Shown here: positions 7,536 to 16,370 of the stretch, piece after piece
Layout: each line of letters begins with the position of its first letter
Position numbering within the stretch: the first letter of the stretch is position 1
NCBI RefSeq assembly: GCF_024158035.1
Contig: NZ_JAMZEK010000003.1
Coordinates: forward strand, 558,001 to 622,000
Origin: Dyella lutea
GTDB lineage: Bacteria; Pseudomonadota; Gammaproteobacteria; Xanthomonadales; Rhodanobacteraceae
DNA: 64,000 bases
Reading direction: 5' to 3'
Position numbers and translations under genes: made by a program
Notes under the pieces: generated by a model
What the model saw: only the letters and a program-made list of their open reading frames with translations
What the model was told of the DNA's origin: nothing
Database searches by the model: none

Positions 7536-9218
7536 TCACGACACCGCCGGATCGGCCAGCGCGGCCACGCCGCCGGCCAGCGACCACGCATCCACGCCCT
7601 GCTCGCGCAGCAGGCGGGTGGCGTGTGCGCTGCGCCGTCCGCTGGCGCACACCAGCAACACCGGACGCTCCAGGTGCCGCAGCGTGTCGGCGGAGATCGC
7701 GCCCGAAGGCATCCGCAGCGAAGTCACGTGCAGCGGCGCCGCGTCGATCTCGTCCGGCTCGCGCACGTCGACGATGGCGTAGCCGGACTGCACGGCCGCA
7801 TCGAGCCGGTCGAAATGCCGCTCCAGCTCGCCTTCGGTATGCGCGCGTTCCAGTGCCCGCCGCGCCACCGCGACACAGCCGCCGTGCAGGGCACAGCCCC
7901 GGCTGGCGTCGATCGGCAGCCGCTGGCTGGTGCCGTCGAGCAGGTTGACCAGTTGCAGCGCATGGTCGGCCGGTTGCGGCAGGCCGAGCAGCAGCTTCAG
8001 TGCCTCCATTGCCTGCATGGTGCCGAGCACGCCCGGCACCGGGCCAAGCACGCCGGACTCGACGCAGCTGCCGGCCAGCGCCGGCGCGGGCGGATCCGGC
8101 CACAGGCAGCGCAGGCAGGGTTCGCCGGGTTCGGCGGTCACCACCTGCAGCTGGCCCTCGTACTGGTAGACGCTGGCCAGCACCAGCGGCGTCGAGGTGA
8201 GGACTGCCGCGTCGTTGGCGAGGTAGCGGCTGGCCAGGTCGTCGGTGCACTCGACCACCAGGTCGTAGCCGGTGAACACGTCCGCGATGTCGCCGGCATG
8301 CAGCGGCTGTTCGTAGGTGACGACCTCGACCGACGGATTGAGCCGGGCCACGCGACGGGCGGCCAGGTCGACCTTGCGCTGGCCGATGTCGCGGGCGTCG
8401 TACATCACCTGCCGGTGCAGGTTGCTGGCGTCGAGCACGTCGCCGTCGACGATGCCCAGCGTGCCGACGCCGGCGCCGGCCAGGTAGCTGATCACCGGCA
8501 CGCCGAGTCCGCCGGCGCCGATCACCAGCACGCGGGCGTCGGCCAGCTTGCGCTGACCGCCCTCGCCCACCTCGCGCAGGCGGACCTGGCGCGAATAGTC
8601 GGGAGTGAAGCTCTTTTGCTCGTCACCCCAGCGAACGCTGGGGTCCAGCGACTCCCGAGTCACGGCATGCAGGCACTGGGCCCCAACGCTTGCCCCCTTT
8701 TCGGGGCTTGCTCCCTTTTCGGGGTGCGCTGGGACGACGGTATGAGGGTGATGGTGGTGACCGTGCGCGTGCGGCGGCTCCAGCTCGTGCGCCCGCTCGG
8801 TGTGCGAACAGGCCACCCAGGCGTGGTCGCCCTCCAGGTAATGCTCCTTCTTCCAGATCGGCAGGCGGTGCTTGATCTCGTCGATGATGTAGCGGCAGGC
8901 GCGGAACGCCTCGTCGCGATGCGGCGCGGAGACGCCGATCCACACCGCGAGATCGCCGATCGCCAGGTTGCCCACACGATGCACGGCGCTGGCCGCCAGC
9001 ACGCCATAGCGCTCGGTGGCCTCGGCCAGGATGCGCTCGCCCTCGGCGATCGCCAGCTCGGTGTAGGCCTCGTACTCCAGTCCGCTGACTTCGCGCCCTT
9101 CGTTGTTGTTGCGCACCCAGCCTTCGAACGCGCAGAAGCCGCCGCTGCCCGGGTGCTTCAGCGCCTCGCGCTGGGCGGCCAGGTCGACCGGCGCGGCGGT
9201 GAGCTCGAAACGGTTCAT
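7536..9218 (-). CDS. MoaE - MoeB/ThiF - rhodanese fusion protein
   Basis: 560 aa, ATG 9218 overlapping the moaD stop (ATGA). Residues 1-138 are MoaE, the large subunit of molybdopterin synthase (HRVGNLAIGD, CRYIIDEIKHRLPIWKKEH). Residues 139-202 form a linker: His-rich first (HAHGHHHHPH), then PEKGAS twice, then repeat-encoded sequence. Residues 203-445 are an E1-like ThiF/MoeB domain with ATP loop GAGGLG, NLHRQ and a CLRC metal-binding pair. Residues 460-558 are a rhodanese domain with active-site loop CASGRRS (Cys about 523). So MPT synthase, the MoaD-adenylating enzyme and a sulfur carrier are in one chain; MoaD is encoded just upstream. MoeB-rhodanese fusions are known; adding MoaE is less usual. 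Confidence 0.92.
   Translation of the reverse strand: MNRFELTAAPVDLAAQREALKHPGSGGFCAFEGWVRNNNEGREVSGLEYEAYTELAIAEGERILAEATERYGVLAASAVHRVGNLAIGDLAVWIGVSAPHRDEAFRACRYIIDEIKHRLPIWKKEHYLEGDHAWVACSHTERAHELEPPHAHGHHHHPHTVVPAHPEKGASPEKGASVGAQCLHAVTRESLDPSVRWGDEQKSFTPDYSRQVRLREVGEGGQRKLADARVLVIGAGGLGVPVISYLAGAGVGTLGIVDGDVLDASNLHRQVMYDARDIGQRKVDLAARRVARLNPSVEVVTYEQPLHAGDIADVFTGYDLVVECTDDLASRYLANDAAVLTSTPLVLASVYQYEGQLQVVTAEPGEPCLRCLWPDPPAPALAGSCVESGVLGPVPGVLGTMQAMEALKLLLGLPQPADHALQLVNLLDGTSQRLPIDASRGCALHGGCVAVARRALERAHTEGELERHFDRLDAAVQSGYAIVDVREPDEIDAAPLHVTSLRMPSGAISADTLRHLERPVLLVCASGRRSAHATRLLREQGVDAWSLAGGVAALADPAVS
8621..8736. repeat. REPIN-like repeat inside the MoaE-MoeB coding sequence
   Basis: Left arm CGTCACCCCAGCGAACGCTGGGG (8621-8643) is itself a palindrome; the right edge (8717-8736) reads CGTCGTCCCAGCGCACCCCG on the other strand, i.e. 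an inverted partial copy. Between them is an 18-bp tandem duplication (GCTTGC(C/T)CCCTTTTCGGGG at 8688-8724). The left arm has the same layout as the REP at 31715 (CGTCA-YCCC-nGCG...GC-nGGG-RTCCA). It encodes linker residues of about 161-199 in frame. Confidence 0.75.
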
Positions 9219-9457
9219 CCGCCGGCCACCGGCGGAATGAAGACCACCGTGTCGCCTTCGGCGAGCAGGCGGTTCCAATCGGAGAACTGCGTGTTCACCG
9301 CCACCTTCAGCGCCGCGATCGGCAGCGAGAAACCGTGCCGCGCCTGCAGCTCGGCGTACAGGTCGCGCAGCGTGGACGCGGAGGTGCTGACCTGTTCGCT
9401 GCTGGCGCCGGCCTGCTCGCGCAGCTGCGCGTAGTACTGCAGGGTCACGCGGGTCAC
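9215..9457 (-). CDS. moaD: molybdopterin synthase small subunit, sulfur carrier MoaD
   Basis: 80 aa with ubiquitin-like fold pattern and the required C-terminal Gly-Gly (PPVAGG), which is adenylylated by MoeB and then carries the thiocarboxylate sulfur. The start is GTG 9457, overlapping the mobA stop (GTGA 9454-9457); longer frames upstream are only mobA antisense-phase translation. Coupled to both neighbours by 4-base overlaps, so carrier, MoaE and MoeB are made together. Confidence 0.9.
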   Translation of the reverse strand: MTRVTLQYYAQLREQAGASSEQVSTSASTLRDLYAELQARHGFSLPIAALKVAVNTQFSDWNRLLAEGDTVVFIPPVAGG

Positions 9458-10047
9458 GACTGCCGCTCCAGTTGGTGTTGCATCCGGACGAATTCCTCGG
9501 GCGTGTTGACATTGTCCAGCGCAGCACCCGGCGCCGGCAGCAGCAGGATGTCGCCCTGGATGAGCGCCTTGCGCGGGCAGTAGCTGCCGCTGTCGTAGCG
9601 CTGCTTCAGCCGGGCGTGGCTGGCCGGCTCCCAGATCGCGCACAGCGGTTCGGGCAGCTCGTCGAAGCGGCTGGTGAAGGCGGTGGCTTCCTTGGCGGGA
9701 TCGCGCCGGGCGATCAGCGTCCGCAGGGTGGCCTCGTCCAGCCGCGGCAGGTCGCAGGCGATCACCAGCCAGGCGGCCTCCGGATGGGCGTCCTGGGCGG
9801 AGAGGATGCCAGCGACCGGGCCGACTGCGTCGTAGGTATCGACCAGTTGCGGCAGGCCCGCGCGCAGCGGATCGTCACGCTGCGTCTCGCGCACCGAGAC
9901 GAAGGCCCGGTCGGTCACAGCGATGAGGGCGCGCCAGGCGCGCAGCAGCTGCGGTTCGCCGGCGTAGGTGAGCTGCGCCTTGTCGCGCTGCATGCGCTGG
10001 CTGGCGCCGCCGGAGAGCAGCAGGCCGTAGACCGGGGCGGCGCTCAT
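9454..10047 (-). CDS. mobA: molybdenum cofactor guanylyltransferase MobA
   Basis: 197 aa from ATG 10047 (overlap ATGA with moaC). The nucleotidyltransferase signature is LLLSGGASQRMQRDKAQL at residues 9-26, followed by the metal-binding CDLPRL and a C-terminal NVNTPEEF. MobA links GMP to Mo-molybdopterin to give the bis-MGD cofactor needed by DMSO-reductase family enzymes such as formate dehydrogenases, consistent with fdhD in the divergent operon. In the signature the usual Gly of RMGxDK is Gln here (RMQRDK). Confidence 0.9.
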   Translation of the reverse strand: MSAAPVYGLLLSGGASQRMQRDKAQLTYAGEPQLLRAWRALIAVTDRAFVSVRETQRDDPLRAGLPQLVDTYDAVGPVAGILSAQDAHPEAAWLVIACDLPRLDEATLRTLIARRDPAKEATAFTSRFDELPEPLCAIWEPASHARLKQRYDSGSYCPRKALIQGDILLLPAPGAALDNVNTPEEFVRMQHQLERQS

Positions 10048-10535
10048 GCCGGTTCCCCGCGGTAGTCGAGGTCGCTCTTGCCGCCGGTCTTGCGCAGCAG
10101 GCGCAGCTCGCGGATGACGATGTCGTGCGACATCGCCTTGCACATGTCGTACAGGGTGAGCGCGGCGACGCTGGCGCCGGTGAGCGCCTCCATCTCCACC
10201 CCGGTGCGCCCTTCGCAGGACACCGTGCATACGATGCGTGCCACCTCGCCGTCCATCGCGATGTCGATATGGCAGGTGTCCAGCGCCAGCGGATGGCACA
10301 GCGGAATGAGCTGCGAGGTGGCCTTGGCACCCATCACGCCGGCCAGGTTGGCCACGGTGAGCACGGCGCCCTTGGGCGTGATGTAGCCGGCGCCGTGCAG
10401 CTGCGCGGCGACCTCGGCCGGAAACACCACCTCGGCCTGGGCCTGGGCGGTGCGCCGGGTCACCGCCTTGCCGCCCACGTCGACCATCTGCGGTCGCTGG
10501 GCATCGTCGAGGTGGGAGAGCTTGCTGGTGGTCAT
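10044..10535 (-). CDS. moaC: cyclic pyranopterin monophosphate synthase MoaC
   Basis: 163 aa, usual family length. Family blocks: VDVGGKAVTRRTAQA, ATSQLIPLCHPLAL and GRTGVEMEALTGASVAALTLYDMCKA. MoaC turns the MoaA product (3',8-cyclo-GTP) into cyclic pyranopterin monophosphate. ATG 10535 lies 18 bases behind the moaA stop; its stop overlaps mobA. Cytoplasmic hexamer by family knowledge. Confidence 0.95.
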   Translation of the reverse strand: MTTSKLSHLDDAQRPQMVDVGGKAVTRRTAQAQAEVVFPAEVAAQLHGAGYITPKGAVLTVANLAGVMGAKATSQLIPLCHPLALDTCHIDIAMDGEVARIVCTVSCEGRTGVEMEALTGASVAALTLYDMCKAMSHDIVIRELRLLRKTGGKSDLDYRGEPA

Positions 10536-10553
10536 GGGGTTCCGTCGGGCGGC

Positions 10554-11606
10554 TCAGCCGCCGATGTAATGCATTTCGATCTTCGGGCGCGAACGCTGGC
10601 GGCGTTCCTCGCGCTCCTCGCTGTAGCGGTCCGCGCGCTGCAGCCACACCTGGCGCAGGCGTTCGCGCAGCGCCTCGTCGCTGCTGCCGTCGCGCAGCGG
10701 CGCGCGCAGGTCGGTGCCCTGCACCGCGAACAGGCAGGTGTAGAGCGTGCCTTCCGACGACAGCCGGGCGCGCGAGCAGCCGCCGCAGAACGGCTGGCTG
10801 ACCGAGGAAATGGTGCCGATCTCGCCCTGCCCGTCGCGGAAGCGGAAGCGCGTGGCGACCTCGCCCGGATACTTCGCCGGCAGTGCGTCCAGCGGCCAGC
10901 GCGCATCGATGGCGGCGATCAGCTCGGCCGAGGGCACCACCGCCTCGCGGTTCCAGTCGTTGCGGTTGCCCACGTCCATGTATTCGATCAGCCGCGGCAC
11001 GATGCCGGTGCCGCGGAAGCGTCCGATGAGGTCGAGCACGCTGTGTTCGTTGACGCCCCGCTGGACCACGGTGTTGAGCTTGACGCCCTGCGGGAAGCCG
11101 GCGGCCTGCGCCGCCTCGATGCCGGCCAGCACCTCGTCCAGTGCGCCGCGGCCGCCGCTCATGCGGTGGAACAGCGCCGGGTCGAGCGTGTCCAGGCTCA
11201 CCGTGACGCGGTCCAGCCCGGCCGCGCGCAGGTCGCGCGCGTGGCGCGCCAGCAGCACGCCGTTGGTGGTCATCGCCAGGTCGGTGATGCCGGGGATGCG
11301 TCGCAGCCGCGCCACCAGATCGGCCAGCTTCGGGCGGAGCAGCGGCTCGCCGCCGGTCAGACGCAGCTTGCTCACGCCCAGATCGGCGGCCAGCCGGGCG
11401 ATGCGTTGGATCTCGTCGAAGCTCAGCCGCTCGTCGTTGCCGAGGAAGCGGTAGTGCTCGCCATAGGTCGATTCCGGCATGCAGTACGGGCAGCGGAAGT
11501 TGCAGCGGTCCATCACCGAGATGCGCAGGTCGTGCAGCGGCCGGCCACGGGTGTCCCGCGGCGGCGCCTCGGCAGCGATCTCGGTGTGGGCGTGCGGATC
11601 GGTCAT
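10554..11606 (-). CDS. moaA: GTP 3',8-cyclase MoaA (radical SAM)
   Basis: 350 aa. The radical-SAM cluster motif CNFRCPYC is at Cys35/39/42, and the second [4Fe-4S] site is CGGCSRARLSSEGTLYTC (about Cys271, 274, 288). The chain ends in Gly-Gly (MHYIGG), as required for MoaA activity. First step of Moco synthesis from GTP. The gene starts 2 bases after the moeA2 stop, so it is the second gene of the operon. The N-terminal ~20 residues are a variable extension. Confidence 0.96.
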   Translation of the reverse strand: MTDPHAHTEIAAEAPPRDTRGRPLHDLRISVMDRCNFRCPYCMPESTYGEHYRFLGNDERLSFDEIQRIARLAADLGVSKLRLTGGEPLLRPKLADLVARLRRIPGITDLAMTTNGVLLARHARDLRAAGLDRVTVSLDTLDPALFHRMSGGRGALDEVLAGIEAAQAAGFPQGVKLNTVVQRGVNEHSVLDLIGRFRGTGIVPRLIEYMDVGNRNDWNREAVVPSAELIAAIDARWPLDALPAKYPGEVATRFRFRDGQGEIGTISSVSQPFCGGCSRARLSSEGTLYTCLFAVQGTDLRAPLRDGSSDEALRERLRQVWLQRADRYSEEREERRQRSRPKIEMHYIGG

Positions 11607-11607
11607 G

Positions 11608-12813
11608 TCACCAGCGGTACAGGGGGGCTACGGTGCCGGCCGCGGCCGGGTTGCCGGAGGGGGGGAGCTCGACCACGCCATCGGTGCGCGGCAATCCGGA
11701 GAAGTCCCCGGAGGTCGGCGCCGGCACCGGTACGGCCAGCGTGCGACCGGCCTCGTCATGGTGCACACGCACAGGTATGAAGCAGGTGAGCGTCGGACTC
11801 GTGTTCGCCGACGCAGCCAGCACCACCGGCTCGCCGCCAACGCCCGGCAGGCCCACCGCCTGCTCCAGCGCGGGCAGCAGGTAGCGCACGGCGCAGACCA
11901 GTGCCGACACCGGGTTGCCGGGCAGCGCGAACACGATCTGCCGCTGCGGCCCGATGCCGAACCACATCGGCTTGCCCGGCCGCTGGGCGATGCGGTGCAA
12001 CACCTGGGTCACCCCCAGCTCGCGCAACGCCGCGGGCACGAAGTCGCGCTGGCCGACCGACACCCCGCCGGACAGCACCAGCACCTGGCGGCTGGCCAGC
12101 AGGCTGGCCAGCGTCTGCGTGGTGGCAGCCAGGTCGTCGGGCACGCGGGTCAGCAACACGTCGTCAAAGCCGCGACCATGCAGCGCCGCGGCCAAAGCGC
12201 GGTCGTTGGAACGGCGGATCTGCCCCTCGGCCAGCGGCTGCTGGTCGACCTCGCCCAGCTCGTCGCCGGTGGCGACGATGGCCACCGCCGGCATCCGCGC
12301 CACCTCGACCCGATCCAGGCCGTTGGCCGCGAGTACCGCCAGCTCGGGCGCCCGCAGCCGCATGCCGGGGGCGAGCAACTCGTCGCCCTGCCGGCAATCC
12401 GAGCCCCGAGGATGAATGAACTGGCGCGGCTGCGGCTGCCAGCCGGCGACCAGTTCCACCCGGTCGCCGTCGCGCCGGCATTGCTCGACCGGCACCACGC
12501 AGTCGCAGCCGGCCGGCAACACCGCTCCGGTGGTCACCTCGATGCAGCCGGACGGGTCGTCCAGCGACTGCCCGTGCATCCCGGCCAGCTGGCGTCCCCG
12601 CACGGTGAATGTCCGGCGACTGCCATCGCCCAGGGCGATCGCGATGCCGTCCATCATCACGCGGTCGAACGGCGGCTGGTCGCACTCGGCGCGCACGGCC
12701 TGCCGCAACACCCGGCCGGCCGCCCGGTCGATGGGCACCTGTTCGGTGCCGAAGGACGGCAGGCTCGAGCGGATACGCTGCTCGGCTTCGTGGACGGGGA
12801 TCAGCTCGCTCAT
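11608..12813 (-). CDS. moeA: molybdopterin molybdenumtransferase MoeA, canonical paralog 2
   Basis: 401 aa. PPFDRVMMDGIAIA (around residue 50), the MogA-like domain with SGGVSVGQRDFV (about 247) and ALPGNPVSALVC (about 294) are all close to the MoeA consensus, more so than in the paralog at 6254-7513. It is first in the operon and likely the main Mo-insertase. ATG 12813 follows a weak ribosome site. Upstream 224 bases separate it from divergent fdhD. Confidence 0.92.
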   Translation of the reverse strand: MSELIPVHEAEQRIRSSLPSFGTEQVPIDRAAGRVLRQAVRAECDQPPFDRVMMDGIAIALGDGSRRTFTVRGRQLAGMHGQSLDDPSGCIEVTTGAVLPAGCDCVVPVEQCRRDGDRVELVAGWQPQPRQFIHPRGSDCRQGDELLAPGMRLRAPELAVLAANGLDRVEVARMPAVAIVATGDELGEVDQQPLAEGQIRRSNDRALAAALHGRGFDDVLLTRVPDDLAATTQTLASLLASRQVLVLSGGVSVGQRDFVPAALRELGVTQVLHRIAQRPGKPMWFGIGPQRQIVFALPGNPVSALVCAVRYLLPALEQAVGLPGVGGEPVVLAASANTSPTLTCFIPVRVHHDEAGRTLAVPVPAPTSGDFSGLPRTDGVVELPPSGNPAAAGTVAPLYRW

Positions 12814-13037
12814 GAATGGGACAACCTTGCTCTGGCGCGACGGCGGCGGCCACCGCGTCGATCGGCACGATCATGGAACCGGGGGTGGTCTTTGACAACC
12901 GCGCCCAAGGTCGAAAACAGCGGCACGCGACGGCCATCGGCGAGCCTTCGCCCGGTGCGGCCGAGAGGTTACGTCGACTGGCCGGCGATGGATGCGACGC
13001 CGATGCCCGGACCGCTTCGGCTCGCTATGATGCGCCG
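12814..13037. promoter_or_regulatory. divergent control region of the Moco operon and fdhD
   Basis: 224 bases between two divergent starts must hold both promoters. TTGACA at 12892-12897 faces fdhD but lacks a convincing -10 at 17 bases. TATGAT at 13026-13031, 7 bases before the fdhD ATG, could give an almost leaderless fdhD mRNA. No ModE half-site pair or Moco riboswitch could be recognised with confidence. Confidence 0.35.
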
Positions 13038-13871
13038 ATGGTCACCCCGCCGCCCACCTCGACCGACGAGACGCCCGGTTGCGTATCCCGCCGGATCGAA
13101 CGCTGGCGTCGGGGCGCGATTGACGTGGTCGACGACTGGGTCGCCGAGGAGCATCCGGTGGCGATGGCCTGCAACGGCGTCGCCTTCGCAGTGATGATGG
13201 CCACGCCGTGCGACCTGGAGGATTTCGCGCTGGGCTTTGCGCTCAGCGAAGGGCTCATCGCCGAGCCGGCGCAGTTGCTCGAGACCGAGATCCGCCCGTT
13301 GCTGGAAGGTACTCAACTGGCGATGACCCTGCGTGAGGATGCCCACGGCGCCCACCTCGATCCGGCGGACGACCGGCTGCTCCCGGGGCGCAGCGGCTGC
13401 GGCATCTGCGGCACCCGCCAGCTCGAGAACGCGGTACGCCAGCCGGCGCCGGTGCGCAGCGATCTGCGGATCACCCACGCCGCGCTCGAACGGGCGCTCG
13501 ATGCGCTGCGCCGGCGCCAGCCGATGACCGCACTCACCGGCGCGGTCCATGCCGCCGGCTGGGCCAGCGCGGATGGCGAGCTGGTGCTGGTGCGGGAGGA
13601 CGTCGGCCGGCACAACGCCCTGGACAAGCTGGTCGGCGCCCTGCATCGCTCCGGCCGCGATCCCGCCGCAGGCTTCGCCGTGGTCACCAGCCGCGCCAGC
13701 TACGAGATGGCGAGCAAGACCGCCAGTGCCGGCATCGGCCTGCTGGCCGCGATCTCCGCCCCGACGGCGCTGGCGATCGAACTGGCGCGCAGCGCGGGCC
13801 TGACCCTGGTCGGCTTCGCCCGTCCGGGCAGCCACAACATCTACACCCATCCGGAGCGCCTGCAGGCATGA
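13038..13871 (+). CDS. fdhD: formate dehydrogenase accessory sulfurtransferase FdhD
   Basis: 277 aa from ATG 13038. The active-site pair C121-G-I-C124 (SGCGICGT) is at the same residue numbers as in E. coli FdhD. Other family blocks are LEDFALGFALSEGLI, TGAVHAAG, VREDVGRHNALDKL and SRASYEMASK. FdhD carries sulfur from IscS to bis-MGD, needed for active formate dehydrogenase. Divergent from the Moco operon, whose MobA makes the bis-MGD precursor; a formate dehydrogenase gene itself is not in the window. Its stop overlaps the sirtuin start (ATGA). Confidence 0.95.
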   Translation: MVTPPPTSTDETPGCVSRRIERWRRGAIDVVDDWVAEEHPVAMACNGVAFAVMMATPCDLEDFALGFALSEGLIAEPAQLLETEIRPLLEGTQLAMTLREDAHGAHLDPADDRLLPGRSGCGICGTRQLENAVRQPAPVRSDLRITHAALERALDALRRRQPMTALTGAVHAAGWASADGELVLVREDVGRHNALDKLVGALHRSGRDPAAGFAVVTSRASYEMASKTASAGIGLLAAISAPTALAIELARSAGLTLVGFARPGSHNIYTHPERLQA

Positions 13872-14695
13872 ATGCCGCGATCCAGCCTGGCCTCGACACC
13901 CGCCTGCGCGACTTCGTCGAGGCGCACCCGCGACTGTTCGTGCTGACCGGCGCCGGGATCAGCACCGACTCGGGCATCCCCGACTACCGCGACCGCGACG
14001 GCCAATGGAAACGCACGCCGCCAGTCACCTACCAGGCCTTCATGCACGAGACGACTACGCGGCAGCGGTACTGGGCACGCAGCCTGGTCGGCTGGCGGCG
14101 TTTCGGACGCGCCGAGCCGAATGCGACCCACCGCGCCCTGGTCGCGCTGGAGCGGCGCGGACAGGTGGAGCTGCTGGTGACGCAGAACGTGGACCGCCTG
14201 CACCAGCGCGCCGGCAGCGAGCGCGTGGTCGACCTGCATGGCCGGCTGGACCAGGTGCGTTGCATGGCCTGCGACTGGCGGCAGGATCGGCACGTCTTCC
14301 AGCAGGTACTGGTGGTGCGCAATCCGGACTTCGCTTCACTCGATGCCGCCGATGCCCCCGATGGCGACGCCGACCTGGAAGGCCACGACTTCGGCCGCTT
14401 CGACGTACCACCCTGTCCTGGCTGCGGCGGCATTGTGAAACCGGACGTGGTGTTCTTCGGCGAGAACGTGCCACGCGACCGCGTGGCCAGCGCCGTCGAG
14501 GCCTGCCAGGCGGCCGACGCCGTGCTGGTGGTCGGCTCCTCGCTGATGGTGTTTTCCGGCTACCGCTTCGTGGCGGCGGCGGCGAAGGCCGGCAAGCCGA
14601 TCGCCACCGTGAACCTGGGCGTGACCCGGGCCGATCCGCTGGTCACGCTGAAGATCGATGCCCCCTGCGTCGAGGCGCTGTCGTTCCTTCGCTGA
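13868..14695 (+). CDS. NAD-dependent protein deacetylase (Sir2 family)
   Basis: 275 aa. Sirtuin motifs in order: GAGISTDSGIPDYR (residues ~28-41), TQNVDRLHQRAG, catalytic His in DLHGRLD, and a four-Cys zinc site CMAC (about 132/135) and CPGC (about 183/186), then VVGSSLMVFSGY. The insertion between the Cys pairs and the overall length fit class II (SIRT4-like) bacterial sirtuins. Translationally coupled to fdhD; the link to Moco metabolism, if any, is only positional. Confidence 0.93.
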   Translation: MNAAIQPGLDTRLRDFVEAHPRLFVLTGAGISTDSGIPDYRDRDGQWKRTPPVTYQAFMHETTTRQRYWARSLVGWRRFGRAEPNATHRALVALERRGQVELLVTQNVDRLHQRAGSERVVDLHGRLDQVRCMACDWRQDRHVFQQVLVVRNPDFASLDAADAPDGDADLEGHDFGRFDVPPCPGCGGIVKPDVVFFGENVPRDRVASAVEACQAADAVLVVGSSLMVFSGYRFVAAAAKAGKPIATVNLGVTRADPLVTLKIDAPCVEALSFLR

Positions 14696-14707
14696 GTCCC
14701 TCCGGAC

Positions 14708-15577
14708 TCAGGACACGTCGTTGACCAGCCGGCCGATACCGGCGATCTCGATGACGATCTCGTCGCCACGTTGCAGGAAGCGTGGCGGCCGGAAGCCGAC
14801 ACCCGCCCCCTCCGGCGTACCGGTGGCGATGATGTCGCCGGGTTGCAGGGTGATGCCCGCGGAAATCGTCTCGATCAGGGTCGGGATATCGAAGATCAGA
14901 TCGCGGGTATTGGCGTTCTGCCGCAGCTCGCCATTGACCCAGCTGCGGATGTCCAGGGCCGAGGCATCGAGTTCGTCGGCGGTCACCAGTACCGGCCCCA
15001 TCGGGCAGAAGGTGTCGAAGGACTTGCCGAGAAACCACTGGCCGTGGCGTTGCTGCCAGTCACGCGCCGTCACATCATTGACGATGGTGTAGCCGAATAC
15101 GTGGGACATCGCCTGCGCCCGCGCGATCCCCCGTCCGCCGCGCCCGATCACCACCGCGAGCTCCGCCTCGTAGTCGAGCGCGTCGCTGAGTCCTTCGGGA
15201 TAGTGGATGCTGTCGCGATTGCCGATCACTGCACTGGGCAACTTGGAGAACACCACCGGATGCGGCGGGATGGCCGTGCAGGAGGCCGTGTCGAAGCCAC
15301 TGTCGGCGAATTCCTGGGCGTGCTTGCGGTAGTTCTTGCCCACGCAGAACAGGTTGCGCGGTGGCCGCTGGATCGGTGCCAGCAGATCGACCTCCGCCCG
15401 CGCGAGCATCGGCCGCATCACGCTGGGCGTGGCCGATTCCAGCCCGTCGCGGATGAGCGTGAGCATGTCGGCTATGGGCGTGCCATCGATCTGGTCGAGG
15501 GGACGGATCCGTGTCGCATCGGCGTCGGTGATGCCGACGCCGGTCATTCCATGATGCAGATAGGTTACGAGTCGCAT
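14708..15577 (-). CDS. fumarylacetoacetate hydrolase family protein
   Basis: 289 aa from ATG 15577 (MRLVTYLHHG). The FAH fold spans about residues 75-285: VGKNYRKHAQEF, DYEAELAVVIG (metal-binding Glu pair), GYTIVNDVTARDWQ, KSFDTFCPMGPVLV, TGTPEGAGVG. Members are acylpyruvases, oxaloacetate decarboxylases or 2-hydroxyhepta-2,4-diene-1,7-dioate isomerases; which one cannot be told. Converges with the sirtuin gene with 12 bases between. Confidence 0.88.
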   Translation of the reverse strand: MRLVTYLHHGMTGVGITDADATRIRPLDQIDGTPIADMLTLIRDGLESATPSVMRPMLARAEVDLLAPIQRPPRNLFCVGKNYRKHAQEFADSGFDTASCTAIPPHPVVFSKLPSAVIGNRDSIHYPEGLSDALDYEAELAVVIGRGGRGIARAQAMSHVFGYTIVNDVTARDWQQRHGQWFLGKSFDTFCPMGPVLVTADELDASALDIRSWVNGELRQNANTRDLIFDIPTLIETISAGITLQPGDIIATGTPEGAGVGFRPPRFLQRGDEIVIEIAGIGRLVNDVS

Positions 15578-15711
15578 GACACTCTCGGACGACGGGACGG
15601 CGCGCACTCATCGATCGCCACGTCGGCGGGAAGTGAGCATTGCGTCACATTCTAACCGTGATATGCCCGTCCTGACCGGTGCGCCCCCGACGCCCCGGGC
15701 TTTGGCCACGA

Positions 15712-16233
<522 letters not shown>

Positions 16234-16370
16234 CTAGCGGCAGCGCTTTCGCACCTGCTGCGACGCCCATCGCTCATTGCGCGCCACCGAATCCGGATCG
16301 AAGAAAACCCAAATATCAATGCTTTACCAGGCATTCTTGAGAAATGCCAGACCGTGGTCCGGTAAAAACA

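Noticed and set aside
12814-13037. A Moco (molybdenum cofactor) riboswitch between moeA2 and fdhD
   Set aside because: The gap is long enough and the gene context fits, but I could not match the conserved motif of that RNA class on either strand.
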